NCBI RefSeq assembly: GCF_030812415.1
Contig: NZ_JAUSST010000003.1
Coordinates: 310,001-374,000 of the forward strand
Length of the DNA: 64,000 bases
Source of the DNA: Paenibacillus harenae
Lineage (GTDB): Bacteria; Bacillota; Bacilli; Paenibacillales; Paenibacillaceae
Reading direction: 5' to 3'
Shown here piece after piece: positions 1 through 8,749 of this stretch (the stretch's first letter is position 1; each line of letters starts with the position of its first letter). The position numbers and the translations under genes are program-made. The notes under the pieces are model-generated. The model worked only from the letters and a program-made list of their open reading frames with translations, searched no databases and was not told the DNA's origin.

Positions 1-108
1 AAAGTGAACGACGGAACGGTGATTCTGAAGTTCCACTTCTGGAGCGGCGCCATCATCGAGTACACGATTACGAAGAACGGCACGAGCATCACGGGCACAG
101 CATCGTAG
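1..108 (+). CDS. C-terminal end of a secreted carbohydrate-binding/polysaccharidase protein (5' truncated by window)
   Basis: Only the last 35 codons are in the window, read in frame 1 and ending at TAG. The residues include FHFWSG followed by a Tyr-Thr-Ile-Thr strand and a Gly-Thr rich end. This looks like the terminal beta-strands of a CBM_X2 or CBM46-type module, which closes many Paenibacillus and Bacillus GH5 endoglucanases. The assignment to a carbohydrate-binding module is by resemblance only; the catalytic part lies upstream of the window. A hairpin terminator follows directly, so the gene ends a transcription unit. Confidence 0.5.
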   Translation, partial: KVNDGTVILKFHFWSGAIIEYTITKNGTSITGTAS

Positions 109-131
109 AACTGAAATCGTTTCGGTAAAAA

Positions 132-172
132 AGGAGTCCTGCCTTGCGCCCGTGCGCTGGGGCAGGACTCCT
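132..172 (+). terminator. Hairpin after the first partial gene
   Basis: A perfect 12-bp stem (AGGAGTCCTGCC at 132-143 pairs with 161-172) with a 17-nt loop lies 24 bases after the stop codon. No strong T-tract follows at once, so termination strength is uncertain. Confidence 0.6.
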
Positions 173-259
173 CTGCTGTCATCCATCATGAAAGCCACCT
201 ATGGCAGCTAGTCACCAGCGCACGGTTTGCTTTTTTTTTGTGGCTAAGGAGGAAGCTTG

Positions 260-2005
260 ATGAATCAATCGAGAACTTATGTGCCGTTTTCCTATAAGAT
301 CATGATTCCTTATTTGCTGCTCATCATGCTTACCGAAATTTTCATCGGATCCTATACCTATACGAGACTTTCGAATTCAAGCTCTGTATTAACGGAATTG
401 AATATGAAGATGACGTTTCAGCAAATCACGAACAATATCTTGTATCAGCTTCAAGACGTACAGCAAATATCGGATTCACTGTTCCAGTCAACAGAAATTC
501 AAAAATATTTGGATTCAGATGAAGACCCTTTTGATATTTACATTATTACGAGAGATCAACTGCTACCCCTACTTGCTGCTCCTTTGCAATCGACGAGAAA
601 CAATATTCAAATCATGCTGTATGTCAAAAATGAGAAGTATCAAGAGGTTTTCAAGGATTTGAAAGGCAACATTCAAGAGAAAGCATACAATCTGCTCTAT
701 TTCTCGCGTATTGAAAATGAAGAATGGTTTAAGCAGCTAACCGTAAAAAAGCTGGATAATCAATGGCTGCAGGTGGATACCGATTTAGAGCAACATAACA
801 TTTCTCTTATTCGAAAGCTGATCTCGTTTAACGATTATCAAACGGAAATAGGTTACTTGCGAATATCCATTCGCTTGGAGGAATTGTTTCAATCATTGAA
901 TAGCGTTAGGGTTGGAGAGCATTCAATCGTTCAGGTGAGGGATAAAACGACGAGCAACATTTTATATCAAGTAAATACAAGCGGCGAAGAGAAGATCAAC
1001 GAGCCCTACTTAACCGTCAAGCATGACATACCGGGGACTCGATACGGCTTGGAAATATTGGTTTCAGATCAATATTTCCTCAAGGAGGCTCAAGATATTC
1101 GGAATGTCACCCTAACCGTATGTATCGCCAGTTTCCTCATTATGCTATTCATCGGCATTCTTGTGGCCCGTTTGTCTAATAGGAGGATGAAAAAAATCAT
1201 TTCGTACGTCCGTTCACTACGATCCGGGGAGTTTCGCAAACGTATCCTTATTTCAGGTCATGATGAATTTGCGCAAATCGCGGTCGCTTTTAACGAAACA
1301 GCCTCCAATATTGATCATTTAATTCAAACGGTATATTTGCAAAAAATTAATGTGAAGGAAGCAGAGTTGGAAGCTCTGCAGGCCCAGATTAATCCTCATT
1401 TTCTGTATAATACGCTTTCCTCGATAAATAGTCTTGCCAACATGGGTGAAACGGACAAGGTCAGCGCCATGGTAACCGGTTTGGCGAAATTCTACAGGTT
1501 GACGCTTAATGATGGACGTATCATGATACCGCTAGTCAATGAGCTGGAACAGGTGAAATCCTATATCGAAATTCAGAAGATCAAATATGCCAACCGCTTC
1601 GATACATTTATAGAGGTTGAGCCGGAATTGCTCGAATGCGAGGTCATAAAGCTTATTTTGCAGCCATTTGTCGAGAATGCATTAAAATATGCTTGGCATG
1701 TTGATCGTCTAACCGTCAAAATTGTTGGGAGACGAGTGGGCGATCATATCTTCATATCGGTTATTGATAACGGAATCGGCATACATCGAGACCGGATACG
1801 CGAAATTAACAGCAATCAGCTGATGATTTCAAGTTGCGGGATCAGCAATGTGAATGACCGGATCAGGCTGAGATACGGCGATGATTACGGAGTTAAGGTA
1901 TCAAGCTTCTATGGAGGGGGCACCACGGTTTTACTTATTCTCCCCTATGAGCAACCGAAGACTGGCATAAAAGATATACGAAAGATGCGGGGGGAAGATG
2001 CATGA
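260..2005 (+). CDS. YesM-type sensor histidine kinase
   Basis: Membrane sensor kinase of the YesM/LytS class (His_kinase PF06580 plus HATPase_c), 581 residues. One membrane helix lies near residues 13-34 and a second near 283-304, enclosing an extracellular sensor region of about 250 residues. A HAMP linker follows, then the phospho-acceptor motif QINPHFLYNTL with His near residue 380, the N box FVENALKYAW, and the G box DNGIGI. ATG at 260 is preferred over the overlapping TTG at 257 because it has better spacing from AAGGAGG at 247-253. The gene overlaps the response regulator by an ATGA junction and precedes sugar-importer genes. It probably senses an extracellular oligosaccharide and controls the importer next door; the ligand is unknown. 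Confidence 0.93.
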   Translation: MNQSRTYVPFSYKIMIPYLLLIMLTEIFIGSYTYTRLSNSSSVLTELNMKMTFQQITNNILYQLQDVQQISDSLFQSTEIQKYLDSDEDPFDIYIITRDQLLPLLAAPLQSTRNNIQIMLYVKNEKYQEVFKDLKGNIQEKAYNLLYFSRIENEEWFKQLTVKKLDNQWLQVDTDLEQHNISLIRKLISFNDYQTEIGYLRISIRLEELFQSLNSVRVGEHSIVQVRDKTTSNILYQVNTSGEEKINEPYLTVKHDIPGTRYGLEILVSDQYFLKEAQDIRNVTLTVCIASFLIMLFIGILVARLSNRRMKKIISYVRSLRSGEFRKRILISGHDEFAQIAVAFNETASNIDHLIQTVYLQKINVKEAELEALQAQINPHFLYNTLSSINSLANMGETDKVSAMVTGLAKFYRLTLNDGRIMIPLVNELEQVKSYIEIQKIKYANRFDTFIEVEPELLECEVIKLILQPFVENALKYAWHVDRLTVKIVGRRVGDHIFISVIDNGIGIHRDRIREINSNQLMISSCGISNVNDRIRLRYGDDYGVKVSSFYGGGTTVLLILPYEQPKTGIKDIRKMRGEDA

Positions 2006-3582
2006 CCTATCGGATATTAATTGTCGATGATGAATCGGTGGATTTAGAGTGGATGAGAAGAAGGATACAAAGCAGCGGCAAACGGCTTGAGGTAGCTGCA
2101 GCTGTGGACAACGTATATGCCGCTCTGGACGTCGTCAAGGAAGAGCAGATCGACATTATACTTTCGGACATACGGATGCCGATTATGACGGGAATGGAAC
2201 TTATCCGGAAGGTGAAGCAATCCCGCCCGCATATCAGAGTTATGTTCGTCAGCGGTCATAAGGAGTTCGAATATGCGAAGCAGGCTGTTGATTTCAATGC
2301 CTTTGGTTATCTCCTGAAGCCGGTGGAGGATAAGGAGTTGTCAGATAAGCTGGATGCTGTTATCGCTGATTTGGACAAGGAGCGGGAACGCAATGAAGAG
2401 ACGCTTCAGTTAAAGGAGACGTTCTCGCTAGTAAAGCAGGAGATGCTTTTCAGATGGCTGGAAGGCGATAACCGGCAGCTGGCTGCAAAGGCTGCATCCG
2501 TGCTTGAAGAGGAAGTGCAGGCTTACGGAACTGCTGCTGCGGTAGTTGAGGTCGATCAAGTAGATTGGCGGACGGGGAAGGATGACGTAAGCGATTGGCA
2601 AGCTTCATACCAACAGATCATCCGGTTTGTCGAGGAGTATGTAGAGGAACGGGGATGGGGGTATAGTTTTCAGGGAGAACATCAGCGCCGGATACTGCTT
2701 CTATTCGGGGATGAGCATACGCACAGCACAAGGATGGACGAGCTTATTGCAGCAGTGGGCAAGCTGTTTCCGCTAACGATTTCGATCGGACTCGGCTTTC
2801 ACACGGATGATCAATTGGAACTCCCCCAGTCTTATGAAGCGGCGAAAAAAGCACTTGGTACCAAGTGGCATGCAGGTAAGAATAAGACACTTACTTCTGG
2901 TGATAGCGGCGGGCCGATAAATACGTTTGCGCATAATCCGGACGAGCAATGGCCAGAAATCGTGCAGGCGCTAGCGGATTACAATTTAATGGCGATCGAT
3001 GATTGGATCGAGCTGATCTTTCATCAGTTGCAGCCCTTGGAAACCAAAAGCACGGTCTTCCAGCACCTTGTCCATTCCATTATCAAATTGAGCGAGCAAT
3101 TTTCGACATTGAACGAGAACTTCGACGAATTGATGGAGTGGGAAACCCCCTTTCCGAACAATCTGCTGGGGTTTGAAACCGTGCTGGATATGAAGTCTTG
3201 GCTGAGACGAAAGTTTTTTGCGACCTCGGAAAAATGGTACCTCAAGAAACAAACTCAGAAGAGAAAACTAATCCTTGAAATCATGCAATATGTGGAGGAG
3301 CAGATTGACAGGAAAATTACGCTCAAGAAAGCAGCGGATTACTTTGGTTTTTCCACTAATTACTTGGGGTATCTGTACAAGCAAGAGACAGGACAGCACT
3401 TTAGCGCTTATATTAATGAACAGCGAATCAAGAAGGCTTGCCAACTTCTGCAAAACCCGAAGGTCAAAATTTATGAGATATCCGAAAGCATTGGCTATAA
3501 GAATATTGTTTATTTCAACCGCCAGTTCAAACAGGTAACGGGCATGTCCCCCGGCGAATACCGAAAGCTGCTCAGTATTTAA
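2002..3582 (+). CDS. YesN-type response regulator with AraC DNA-binding domain
   Basis: A 526-residue regulator. The N-terminal receiver domain (residues 3-120) has the acidic pair DDE near the start, the phosphorylated Asp56 in SDIRMP, and the conserved Lys in LLKPVED. A long middle region of unknown fold follows. The C-terminal ~100 residues form an AraC/XylS double helix-turn-helix, with the typical ending GYKNIVYFNRQFK then TGMSPGEYR. ATG at 2002 overlaps the kinase stop codon (ATGA), so the two are translationally coupled. YesN-family regulators activate neighbouring carbohydrate transport genes, here presumably the importer at 3759-7336. Confidence 0.93.
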   Translation: MTYRILIVDDESVDLEWMRRRIQSSGKRLEVAAAVDNVYAALDVVKEEQIDIILSDIRMPIMTGMELIRKVKQSRPHIRVMFVSGHKEFEYAKQAVDFNAFGYLLKPVEDKELSDKLDAVIADLDKERERNEETLQLKETFSLVKQEMLFRWLEGDNRQLAAKAASVLEEEVQAYGTAAAVVEVDQVDWRTGKDDVSDWQASYQQIIRFVEEYVEERGWGYSFQGEHQRRILLLFGDEHTHSTRMDELIAAVGKLFPLTISIGLGFHTDDQLELPQSYEAAKKALGTKWHAGKNKTLTSGDSGGPINTFAHNPDEQWPEIVQALADYNLMAIDDWIELIFHQLQPLETKSTVFQHLVHSIIKLSEQFSTLNENFDELMEWETPFPNNLLGFETVLDMKSWLRRKFFATSEKWYLKKQTQKRKLILEIMQYVEEQIDRKITLKKAADYFGFSTNYLGYLYKQETGQHFSAYINEQRIKKACQLLQNPKVKIYEISESIGYKNIVYFNRQFKQVTGMSPGEYRKLLSI

Positions 3583-3605
3583 CATTAGAAAAAAGCTTTG
3601 CAACC

Positions 3606-3645
3606 AGCGCGCATCGGTATTCAATCGGTGCGAGCTGTTTTAGTT
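3606..3645 (+). terminator. Terminator after the YesMN-like pair
   Basis: An 11-bp stem with one mismatch and one G-T pair (AGCGCGCATCG at 3606-3616 with 3626-3636) is followed by GTTTTAGTTT. It separates the regulator pair from the importer operon, so the latter should have its own promoter in 3646-3758. Confidence 0.6.
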
Positions 3646-3758
3646 TGGCTTTACGTCCGAAATCGTTGAAAAAGTAAAGTTTTCGTTACTCACCTCAATC
3701 CCATGATCGTCCCTTAAAATTTATCATTAAGAAAAAGAGGGAGGATCAACCTATCGCG

Positions 3759-4736
3759 ATGAAAGAACATATCACATTAAAGGCGGACATACGCAAAGCA
3801 AGAACACCCCGATCCGGTTACGGATTACGAGGCATAATGCGACAATGGGATCTCCAGTCAATGGTTTTGCCGGGATTCATTTGTCTAATTCTTTTCAGCT
3901 ATATTCCGATGTATGGAGTCATTATAGCATTTAAGGAATTTGATATATTTCAGGGAATAGGGGCGAGTCCCTGGGTTGGTTTCTATCATTTTAATCTATT
4001 TTTTGAATCCCCCGAGCTGAATATGGTCATGCGAAACACGATCATCATCTCGACATTGAAGCTGGTCTTGATTTTCCCCGCTCCGATCATGTTGGCGCTC
4101 CTGCTTAATGAGATCAGGCATAACGGGTTCAAGCGCTTCATTCAAACGGCAACCTATCTGCCGCATTTTATTTCCTGGGTTATCGTTTCAGGATTAGTAT
4201 TCTCCCTCCTGTCGGTGGAAAGCGGCAGCTTGAATTATCTTCTTGAGAAGCTTGGGATCATTGATAAGCCGATTAACTGGTTATCTATGCCGGAATATTT
4301 CTACAGTATTCTGCTCAGTGCTAGTATGTGGAAAGAAATCGGGTTCAGCTCCATCGTCTACCTGGCTGCCATAGCCGGGATTAACCCCAGCTTGTACGAA
4401 GCCGCGGAGATAGACGGAGCCGGCAGAATCCGCAAGATGTTCAGTGTTACGCTGCCCTGTATCGCACCTGTCGTTATCATCTTCCTAATCCTGTCGATTG
4501 GCAACCTGCTAAGTGCCGGTTTTGAAGATATCTTAACGCTAACCAATAACGGCAAGAACGGGACCTTAACCAATGTGGCGGAAGTGCTCGATACGTACGT
4601 CTATCGTGTGGGTCTAAGCGAGCAGAGGTACTCGTTCGCAACGGCGGTCGGTTTGTTCAAATCCATCATTAACATTGTATTATTGGTCGCTGCAAATACG
4701 ATAGCCAAGAGAGTAGGGGGTAATTCCCTATGGTAA
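3759..4736 (+). CDS. Sugar ABC transporter permease, LplB family
   Basis: A 325-residue integral membrane permease with about six helices, starting with a first helix in the context SMVLPGFICLILFSYIPMYG that is typical of LplB. The ATPase-contact (EAA) loop is EAAEIDGAGR followed by VTLP near residues 214-233. It pairs with the permease that starts 7 bases before its stop (overlap 4730-4736). The best ribosome site (GAGGGAGGA near 3737-3745) is rather far from ATG 3759, but no closer in-frame start exists. The substrate is unknown; the family imports oligosaccharides such as rhamnogalacturonides or mannans. Confidence 0.92.
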   Translation: MKEHITLKADIRKARTPRSGYGLRGIMRQWDLQSMVLPGFICLILFSYIPMYGVIIAFKEFDIFQGIGASPWVGFYHFNLFFESPELNMVMRNTIIISTLKLVLIFPAPIMLALLLNEIRHNGFKRFIQTATYLPHFISWVIVSGLVFSLLSVESGSLNYLLEKLGIIDKPINWLSMPEYFYSILLSASMWKEIGFSSIVYLAAIAGINPSLYEAAEIDGAGRIRKMFSVTLPCIAPVVIIFLILSIGNLLSAGFEDILTLTNNGKNGTLTNVAEVLDTYVYRVGLSEQRYSFATAVGLFKSIINIVLLVAANTIAKRVGGNSLW

Positions 4737-5617
4737 GAAACAGCTGGAATGACCGCATCATCGACATGATCATCTATACGCTGTTAGCGGTGCTCTCTTT
4801 TACGGCCATATACCCATTCTGGAATACGCTCGTCATGTCTCTGAATGAAGGAAAGGACACCGCCATGGGGGGGCTGACCTTTTGGCCTCGCGAATTTACT
4901 ATTTCGAATTACGAAGTGATATTCAACGATGAACGCTTCTTCCGAGCGATGGGGATATCCATCGCAAGAACAGTATTCGGTACGTTCCTCTCTGTTCTGA
5001 TTACGGCTTTAATGGCCTTTGCGCTAGCGAAAAAAGAGCTTAAGGGCAAGCGGTTCTACATGATTGCCGGCATCATTACGATGTACTTTCAAGGCGGGCT
5101 AATTCCGACTTACCTGTGGCTGCGGGAGATCGGGCTGTTCAATAACTTCTGGGTATTGATTATCCCCGGGATCCTTAGCATCTGGAATATGATCGTGTTC
5201 CGCACCTTTTTCCAGGGGCTGCCGGATGAGCTTGAAGAATCGGCCAAGCTGGACGGCTGCAACTACTATGGTCTTTTCTTTCGAATCGTGCTGCCCGTAT
5301 CGGGCCCCGTATTCGCAACATTGTCGCTTTTCACGGCGGTCGGTTTATGGAACGAATGGTTTAATGCCGGTATTTTCATCAATAATGCTGATCTGCTTCC
5401 TGTTCAAAACTATTTGATGAACATGATCAATTCCAGCTCGACCGCGGAGATGCTTAGCCAAATGGGCAACGGGGTCAATGTGGTGACTCAGACAATCACG
5501 CCAAAATCGCTTCAGATGACGGCCGTTATGGTGGTTACTCTGCCCATCATCATGGTGTATCCGTTCCTGCAAAAGTATTTTGTCAAAGGTGTCATGATTG
5601 GTTCGTTGAAGGAATGA
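4730..5617 (+). CDS. Sugar ABC transporter permease, LplC/YtcP family
   Basis: A 295-residue partner permease. The first helix follows a short cytoplasmic tail, and the EAA loop is EESAKLDGCNYYG followed by RIVLP near residues 168-189. The protein ends in the family hallmark FVKGVMIGSLKE. The start ATG lies inside the end of the upstream permease gene, indicating translational coupling and a 1:1 membrane complex. No ATPase gene is adjacent, so an MsmX-like shared ATPase is expected elsewhere in the genome. Confidence 0.92.
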   Translation: MVRNSWNDRIIDMIIYTLLAVLSFTAIYPFWNTLVMSLNEGKDTAMGGLTFWPREFTISNYEVIFNDERFFRAMGISIARTVFGTFLSVLITALMAFALAKKELKGKRFYMIAGIITMYFQGGLIPTYLWLREIGLFNNFWVLIIPGILSIWNMIVFRTFFQGLPDELEESAKLDGCNYYGLFFRIVLPVSGPVFATLSLFTAVGLWNEWFNAGIFINNADLLPVQNYLMNMINSSSTAEMLSQMGNGVNVVTQTITPKSLQMTAVMVVTLPIIMVYPFLQKYFVKGVMIGSLKE

Positions 5618-5671
5618 TTTAGAGGCCTCGTGCCTTTAAATATATAAAACAAGCTAGAGAGGGGTTATCAT

Positions 5672-7336
5672 GTGTTGAAAAAAATAAGAAAGCGGCTGTT
5701 TGTGGGATTATCTCTTATTCTCGCTGGCAGTTTGGTTCTGAGTGCATGCAGCGGCAATAGTAACAACCCGGGGAATGAGCAAACGAACAGCACAGGAACG
5801 CAGACGCCGGAAGTGACTGGAGAGGCGCTGCCCGCATTTGGGGAACAGCCATTAGAGTTCAGCTACTATATGAATTATGACTGGGCTTCTCCAAGCGGTT
5901 ATGGTACCAATGATGCGGTTACCAAATGGTTAAAAGAAGAGAAAAAAATGAATTGGACTGAAATTGGCTCCAATGGCAATGCGAAGCAGAAATTCGGGAC
6001 GATGGTTGCGTCGGATACACTGCCAGACGTTATAGCTCTGGACCCGAACACGCCGGAATTCGAAAACTTGGTGAAAAACAAAAAGATCGTTCCATTGGAT
6101 GCTTACTATGATAAGTATCCGAACCTAAAAGATTTGATCGATCCGGATACGATGGAAATGATGCGAGCTTCCGACGGCCATGTCTACGGCATGCCTAGTT
6201 GGTTCGGCAGTTCCAGGAATGAAAATCAAATGGCCAGCTTCGGATGGATTGTCAACCGTAAGATCTATGCCGAGCTGGGTAAGCCGAAGCTTGAGACATT
6301 TGATGATTTGTATGCGTATTTGAAGCTCGTCAAAGAAAAGTATCCGGATATCATACCAATGCAAGATCCATCGGAAATGATGATTTACGGCGGCTACGGC
6401 GATTTGCGCTGGTCGGATTCTCTTAAAGAAGTTCCAGTGTATGTGAACTTCAAGACGAAAGCGATCGAATCCATATTCACGGATCCGGCCTTCAAAAAAA
6501 TGAAGGAAATGACAAACAAGTTATATCAAGAAGGACTGGTCTCGCAGGATTTCCTCACTCAAAGCGGCGAGCAAGCAACCGAAAAGCTTAACTCTGGTCG
6601 AATTGCCGTACAAACCGCTAACAGCATAACTTCAATAGGGCGAGCAGCGAACAACATTTTGCAGGCGAAGGACCCCGCGGCAGGTTATGATTTTATCCCC
6701 TACCTATACGCTGATGGCGTGGATCCGGCTACAGTAGCGCCTATCGGCTTTGGTAAGTTGGGCTGGAACCAAACGGTAATTACGACTAGTGCCAAGGAAC
6801 CGGAGAGAATCTTCCAATTCTTCGACTGGTGGGCTAGCGCAGAAGGTCAACGAGTTTCAACATACGGGCCTCCGGGAATATTGTGGGACACTTTTGACGA
6901 GAACGGCGCACCGATCGACAACGAGAAGAGCAAGACAATGACTATGGAAGAGAAAGCCAACCTAAAGCTTGGTTGGAATCCGCTCGGCTCTTGGCAATTC
7001 CATAAGATTGGGGCAGCACGGGTTAAGCAGAACCCAGAGAAGGCCGAATGGGATGTTGTAGCAAGTTTGTTCTATGGTAAATTCGTCAAAACGAATAACG
7101 ATCAATTCAATGGAATTATGAATATTGACTCCAAGTCCAAGCTGGGAATCGACTTTGCGCGGATGAAGCAGATCGTTAAGGATTACGACGCGAAGCTTGT
7201 TTTTGCGAAAGACCAAGCGGAGTTCGATTCCGTATTCAAGCAATATGAAGATGCTTTGAACGCCTCAGGCTACATGGATCTGATTGCGCATGAGACTGAG
7301 GTATGGAAGAAGAACAGGGAGAAAATGGGCTTATAA
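5672..7336 (+). CDS. Extracellular solute-binding lipoprotein (LplA-like)
   Basis: A 554-residue substrate-binding protein. It has a lipoprotein signal peptide with lipobox LSAC (Cys26), a Ser/Asn/Gly/Thr linker, then a large cluster-D type (SBP_bac_1) fold. It is the extracytoplasmic receptor for the permeases immediately upstream. The GTG at 5672 is 8 bases after AGAGAGGGG; an ATG two bases earlier runs into a stop after two codons. The length is usual for LplA-type proteins, which are longer than MalE. A strong terminator follows, closing the operon. Confidence 0.92.
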   Translation: MLKKIRKRLFVGLSLILAGSLVLSACSGNSNNPGNEQTNSTGTQTPEVTGEALPAFGEQPLEFSYYMNYDWASPSGYGTNDAVTKWLKEEKKMNWTEIGSNGNAKQKFGTMVASDTLPDVIALDPNTPEFENLVKNKKIVPLDAYYDKYPNLKDLIDPDTMEMMRASDGHVYGMPSWFGSSRNENQMASFGWIVNRKIYAELGKPKLETFDDLYAYLKLVKEKYPDIIPMQDPSEMMIYGGYGDLRWSDSLKEVPVYVNFKTKAIESIFTDPAFKKMKEMTNKLYQEGLVSQDFLTQSGEQATEKLNSGRIAVQTANSITSIGRAANNILQAKDPAAGYDFIPYLYADGVDPATVAPIGFGKLGWNQTVITTSAKEPERIFQFFDWWASAEGQRVSTYGPPGILWDTFDENGAPIDNEKSKTMTMEEKANLKLGWNPLGSWQFHKIGAARVKQNPEKAEWDVVASLFYGKFVKTNNDQFNGIMNIDSKSKLGIDFARMKQIVKDYDAKLVFAKDQAEFDSVFKQYEDALNASGYMDLIAHETEVWKKNREKMGL

Positions 7337-7361
7337 GGTTGGCTGTTTGAGTGGAAATATG

Positions 7362-7408
7362 AAGGACGTTGCCCGAGCGATGGCATGGGCAGCGTCCTTT
7401 GCTTTTCT
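7362..7408 (+). terminator. Rho-independent terminator of the LplB/LplC/LplA-like operon
   Basis: AAGGACGTTGCCC (7362-7374) pairs with GGGCAGCGTCCTT (7387-7399) with one G-T pair, followed by TTGCTTTTCTT. Confidence 0.8.
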
Positions 7409-7414
7409 TCCAAA

Positions 7415-7513
7415 TTGAGCTTCACGAGTCCGGAAGGAAAACGACAGCAATTGGTCGAATTCGTAAGGACCGAGGGATATGAGGAGCTAGTTCCGATTTA
7501 CAAAGTAGGCTAG
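7415..7513 (+). pseudogene. Short coding remnant between the importer operon and the isomerase gene
   Basis: An in-frame run of 32 codons ends at TAG 7511-7513. Its translation has protein-like composition (…SFTSPEGKRQQLVEFVR, then EELVPIYKVG). It starts inside the preceding terminator and has no ribosome site, so it reads like the C-terminus of a lost gene. I do not recognise the family. A chance open frame cannot be excluded. Confidence 0.3.
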
Positions 7514-7541
7514 AGCCGTGCTGTATGGGAGGTTGTAACGT

Positions 7542-8306
7542 TTGAAGCTATCGGTATGTATCGATTCCGTGTTCCGCGAGCTAGGATTGGAAGACAGTCT
7601 TCGTAAGGTGAAGGAAGAGGGTTTCCGTGCCTTCGAGTTCTGGGGCTGGGAGAAGAAGGACTTAGGTCTGATGACGAAGCTGGTACAGGAACTGGATTTA
7701 TCGCTCAGTGCCTTCTGTGTGAAGCAAGCGAATCTGACAGAGCCATCCGCACGTTCGGCTTATCTGGATGGATTGAAAGAAACGTTGGAGGTGGCGAAGC
7801 GACTGCAGTGCCGAACGCTCATCTTGACAGTGGGCAGTGAGCAAGCTGGTGTACCCCGGGAGGAGCAGCGGCGGAGCTTAGTAGAAGGACTCCGTGCGAG
7901 CCTTCCTCTGCTGGAGGGGACCGGTGTGACGCTGGCCGTAGAACCGCTGAATACCCTTATCGATCATCCCGGCTATTTTTTGTCCTACTCCCAGGAGGCT
8001 TGGGATATTCTGCAGGAAGTCCGTCATCCGCAAGTGCAAATGCTCTTCGATATTTACCATCAACAGATTACCGAAGGGCATGTGACAACGAATCTGCTCC
8101 GTATGCTGGAGCGGGTCGGGCATATTCATGCGGCGGGCAATCCGGGCCGAGGTGAGCTCGGTGAGGGTGAGCTGAATTACCCCTACATTTTTAGGCGGTT
8201 GACAGAAGCCGGGTATCAAGGGTATGTAGGCCTGGAGTATTTTACGGTAGGAGATCCGGCGGAAAGTTTGCAGCGAATGACTGCAGCGTATAGTGAATGG
8301 CTATAA
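7542..8306 (+). CDS. Sugar phosphate isomerase/epimerase, hydroxypyruvate-isomerase (Hyi)-like TIM barrel
   Basis: A 254-residue xylose-isomerase-like TIM barrel (AP_endonuc_2 superfamily). Conserved metal and catalytic residues are visible: Glu134 in VEPLN, the motif HPGYFL, Asp170 and His173 in DIYHQQ, a HIHAAG strand, and a terminal GLEYF glutamate. These fit the Hyi/OtnI branch, which interconverts hydroxypyruvate and tartronate semialdehyde or related keto-acids and sugars. It starts at TTG 7542, 9 bases after GGGAGG. It is separated from the importer by a terminator and ends with its own terminator. The true substrate cannot be told from sequence. Confidence 0.8.
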   Translation: MKLSVCIDSVFRELGLEDSLRKVKEEGFRAFEFWGWEKKDLGLMTKLVQELDLSLSAFCVKQANLTEPSARSAYLDGLKETLEVAKRLQCRTLILTVGSEQAGVPREEQRRSLVEGLRASLPLLEGTGVTLAVEPLNTLIDHPGYFLSYSQEAWDILQEVRHPQVQMLFDIYHQQITEGHVTTNLLRMLERVGHIHAAGNPGRGELGEGELNYPYIFRRLTEAGYQGYVGLEYFTVGDPAESLQRMTAAYSEWL

Positions 8307-8314
8307 GACTATGG

Positions 8315-8340
8315 GCCTGCCGTGGCGGCGGGCTTTTTTA
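8315..8340 (+). terminator. Terminator of the isomerase gene
   Basis: GCCTGCC (8315-8321) pairs with GGCGGGC (8327-8333), with a short loop and then TTTTTTA. Confidence 0.8.
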
Positions 8341-8517
8341 TGTGGCGAAAAGGAAATCTGCGTAAGTGCAACAATCATAAATTGCCCCATCCCTCATAAG
8401 CGTTGTTGGGTTGATGTTTACAAATTAGCAAGGGGATATTATCCATCGTTAAATCAGTGCGATCTGTTCCATATCCGATATCTTAACGAGCAACTAGGAG
8501 AAAATACATACAGGACG

Positions 8518-8566
8518 CGGCGATCGTTCTCGGTGCTCAACCGAAGAGCGGTCGCCGATAGTTTTT
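8518..8566 (+). terminator. Orphan terminator-like hairpin
   Basis: The outer stem 8518-8526 / 8549-8557 is 9 bp with one G-T pair, and inner CGGT/ACCG pairing is possible. A T5 run sits at 8562-8566. It could end a short untranslated RNA or read-through from upstream. Confidence 0.5.
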
Positions 8567-8657
8567 CAGAAGAGAATTTAGGTAGTTTTTGGAAATTAAA
8601 AGCTATAATAAACCTTTGTCAAGAAAAATCGCTTCAATAAAAGGAAATCGATATTTA

Positions 8658-8685
8658 TTGTCGAACTTTGTAGAATTGATATAAA
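8658..8685 (+). promoter_or_regulatory. Candidate sigma-A promoter of the GGDEF-EAL gene
   Basis: TTGTCG at 8658-8663, a 16-bp spacer, then TATAAA at 8680-8685 with an extended TG one base upstream. It lies 65 bases before the start codon. Confidence 0.45.
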
Positions 8686-8749
8686 TAGTGGGTCAGCAAG
8701 AGGAGCTGAATAATACGATTTTATACTCGGGAGCAAGGGGGGGCAGATC

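Larger units (their letters stand above)
8341..8749 (+). other. Intergenic region upstream of the cyclic-di-GMP gene
   Basis: About 400 bases without a convincing gene. It holds a long imperfect hairpin at 8518-8557 (CGGCGATCG with CGGTCGCCG, plus inner pairs) followed by ATAGTTTTT, which looks like an intrinsic terminator with no gene directly upstream. A promoter follows at 8658-8685. I looked for a c-di-GMP riboswitch consensus here and did not find one. Confidence 0.45.

Noticed and set aside
8293..8640. 115-codon frame after the isomerase gene
   Set aside because: Runs through a terminator and a second hairpin; no ribosome site or protein-like pattern.
8341..8749. c-di-GMP riboswitch before the GGDEF-EAL gene
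   Set aside because: No match to the GEMM-I core sequence could be found by eye; only a terminator-like hairpin is present.
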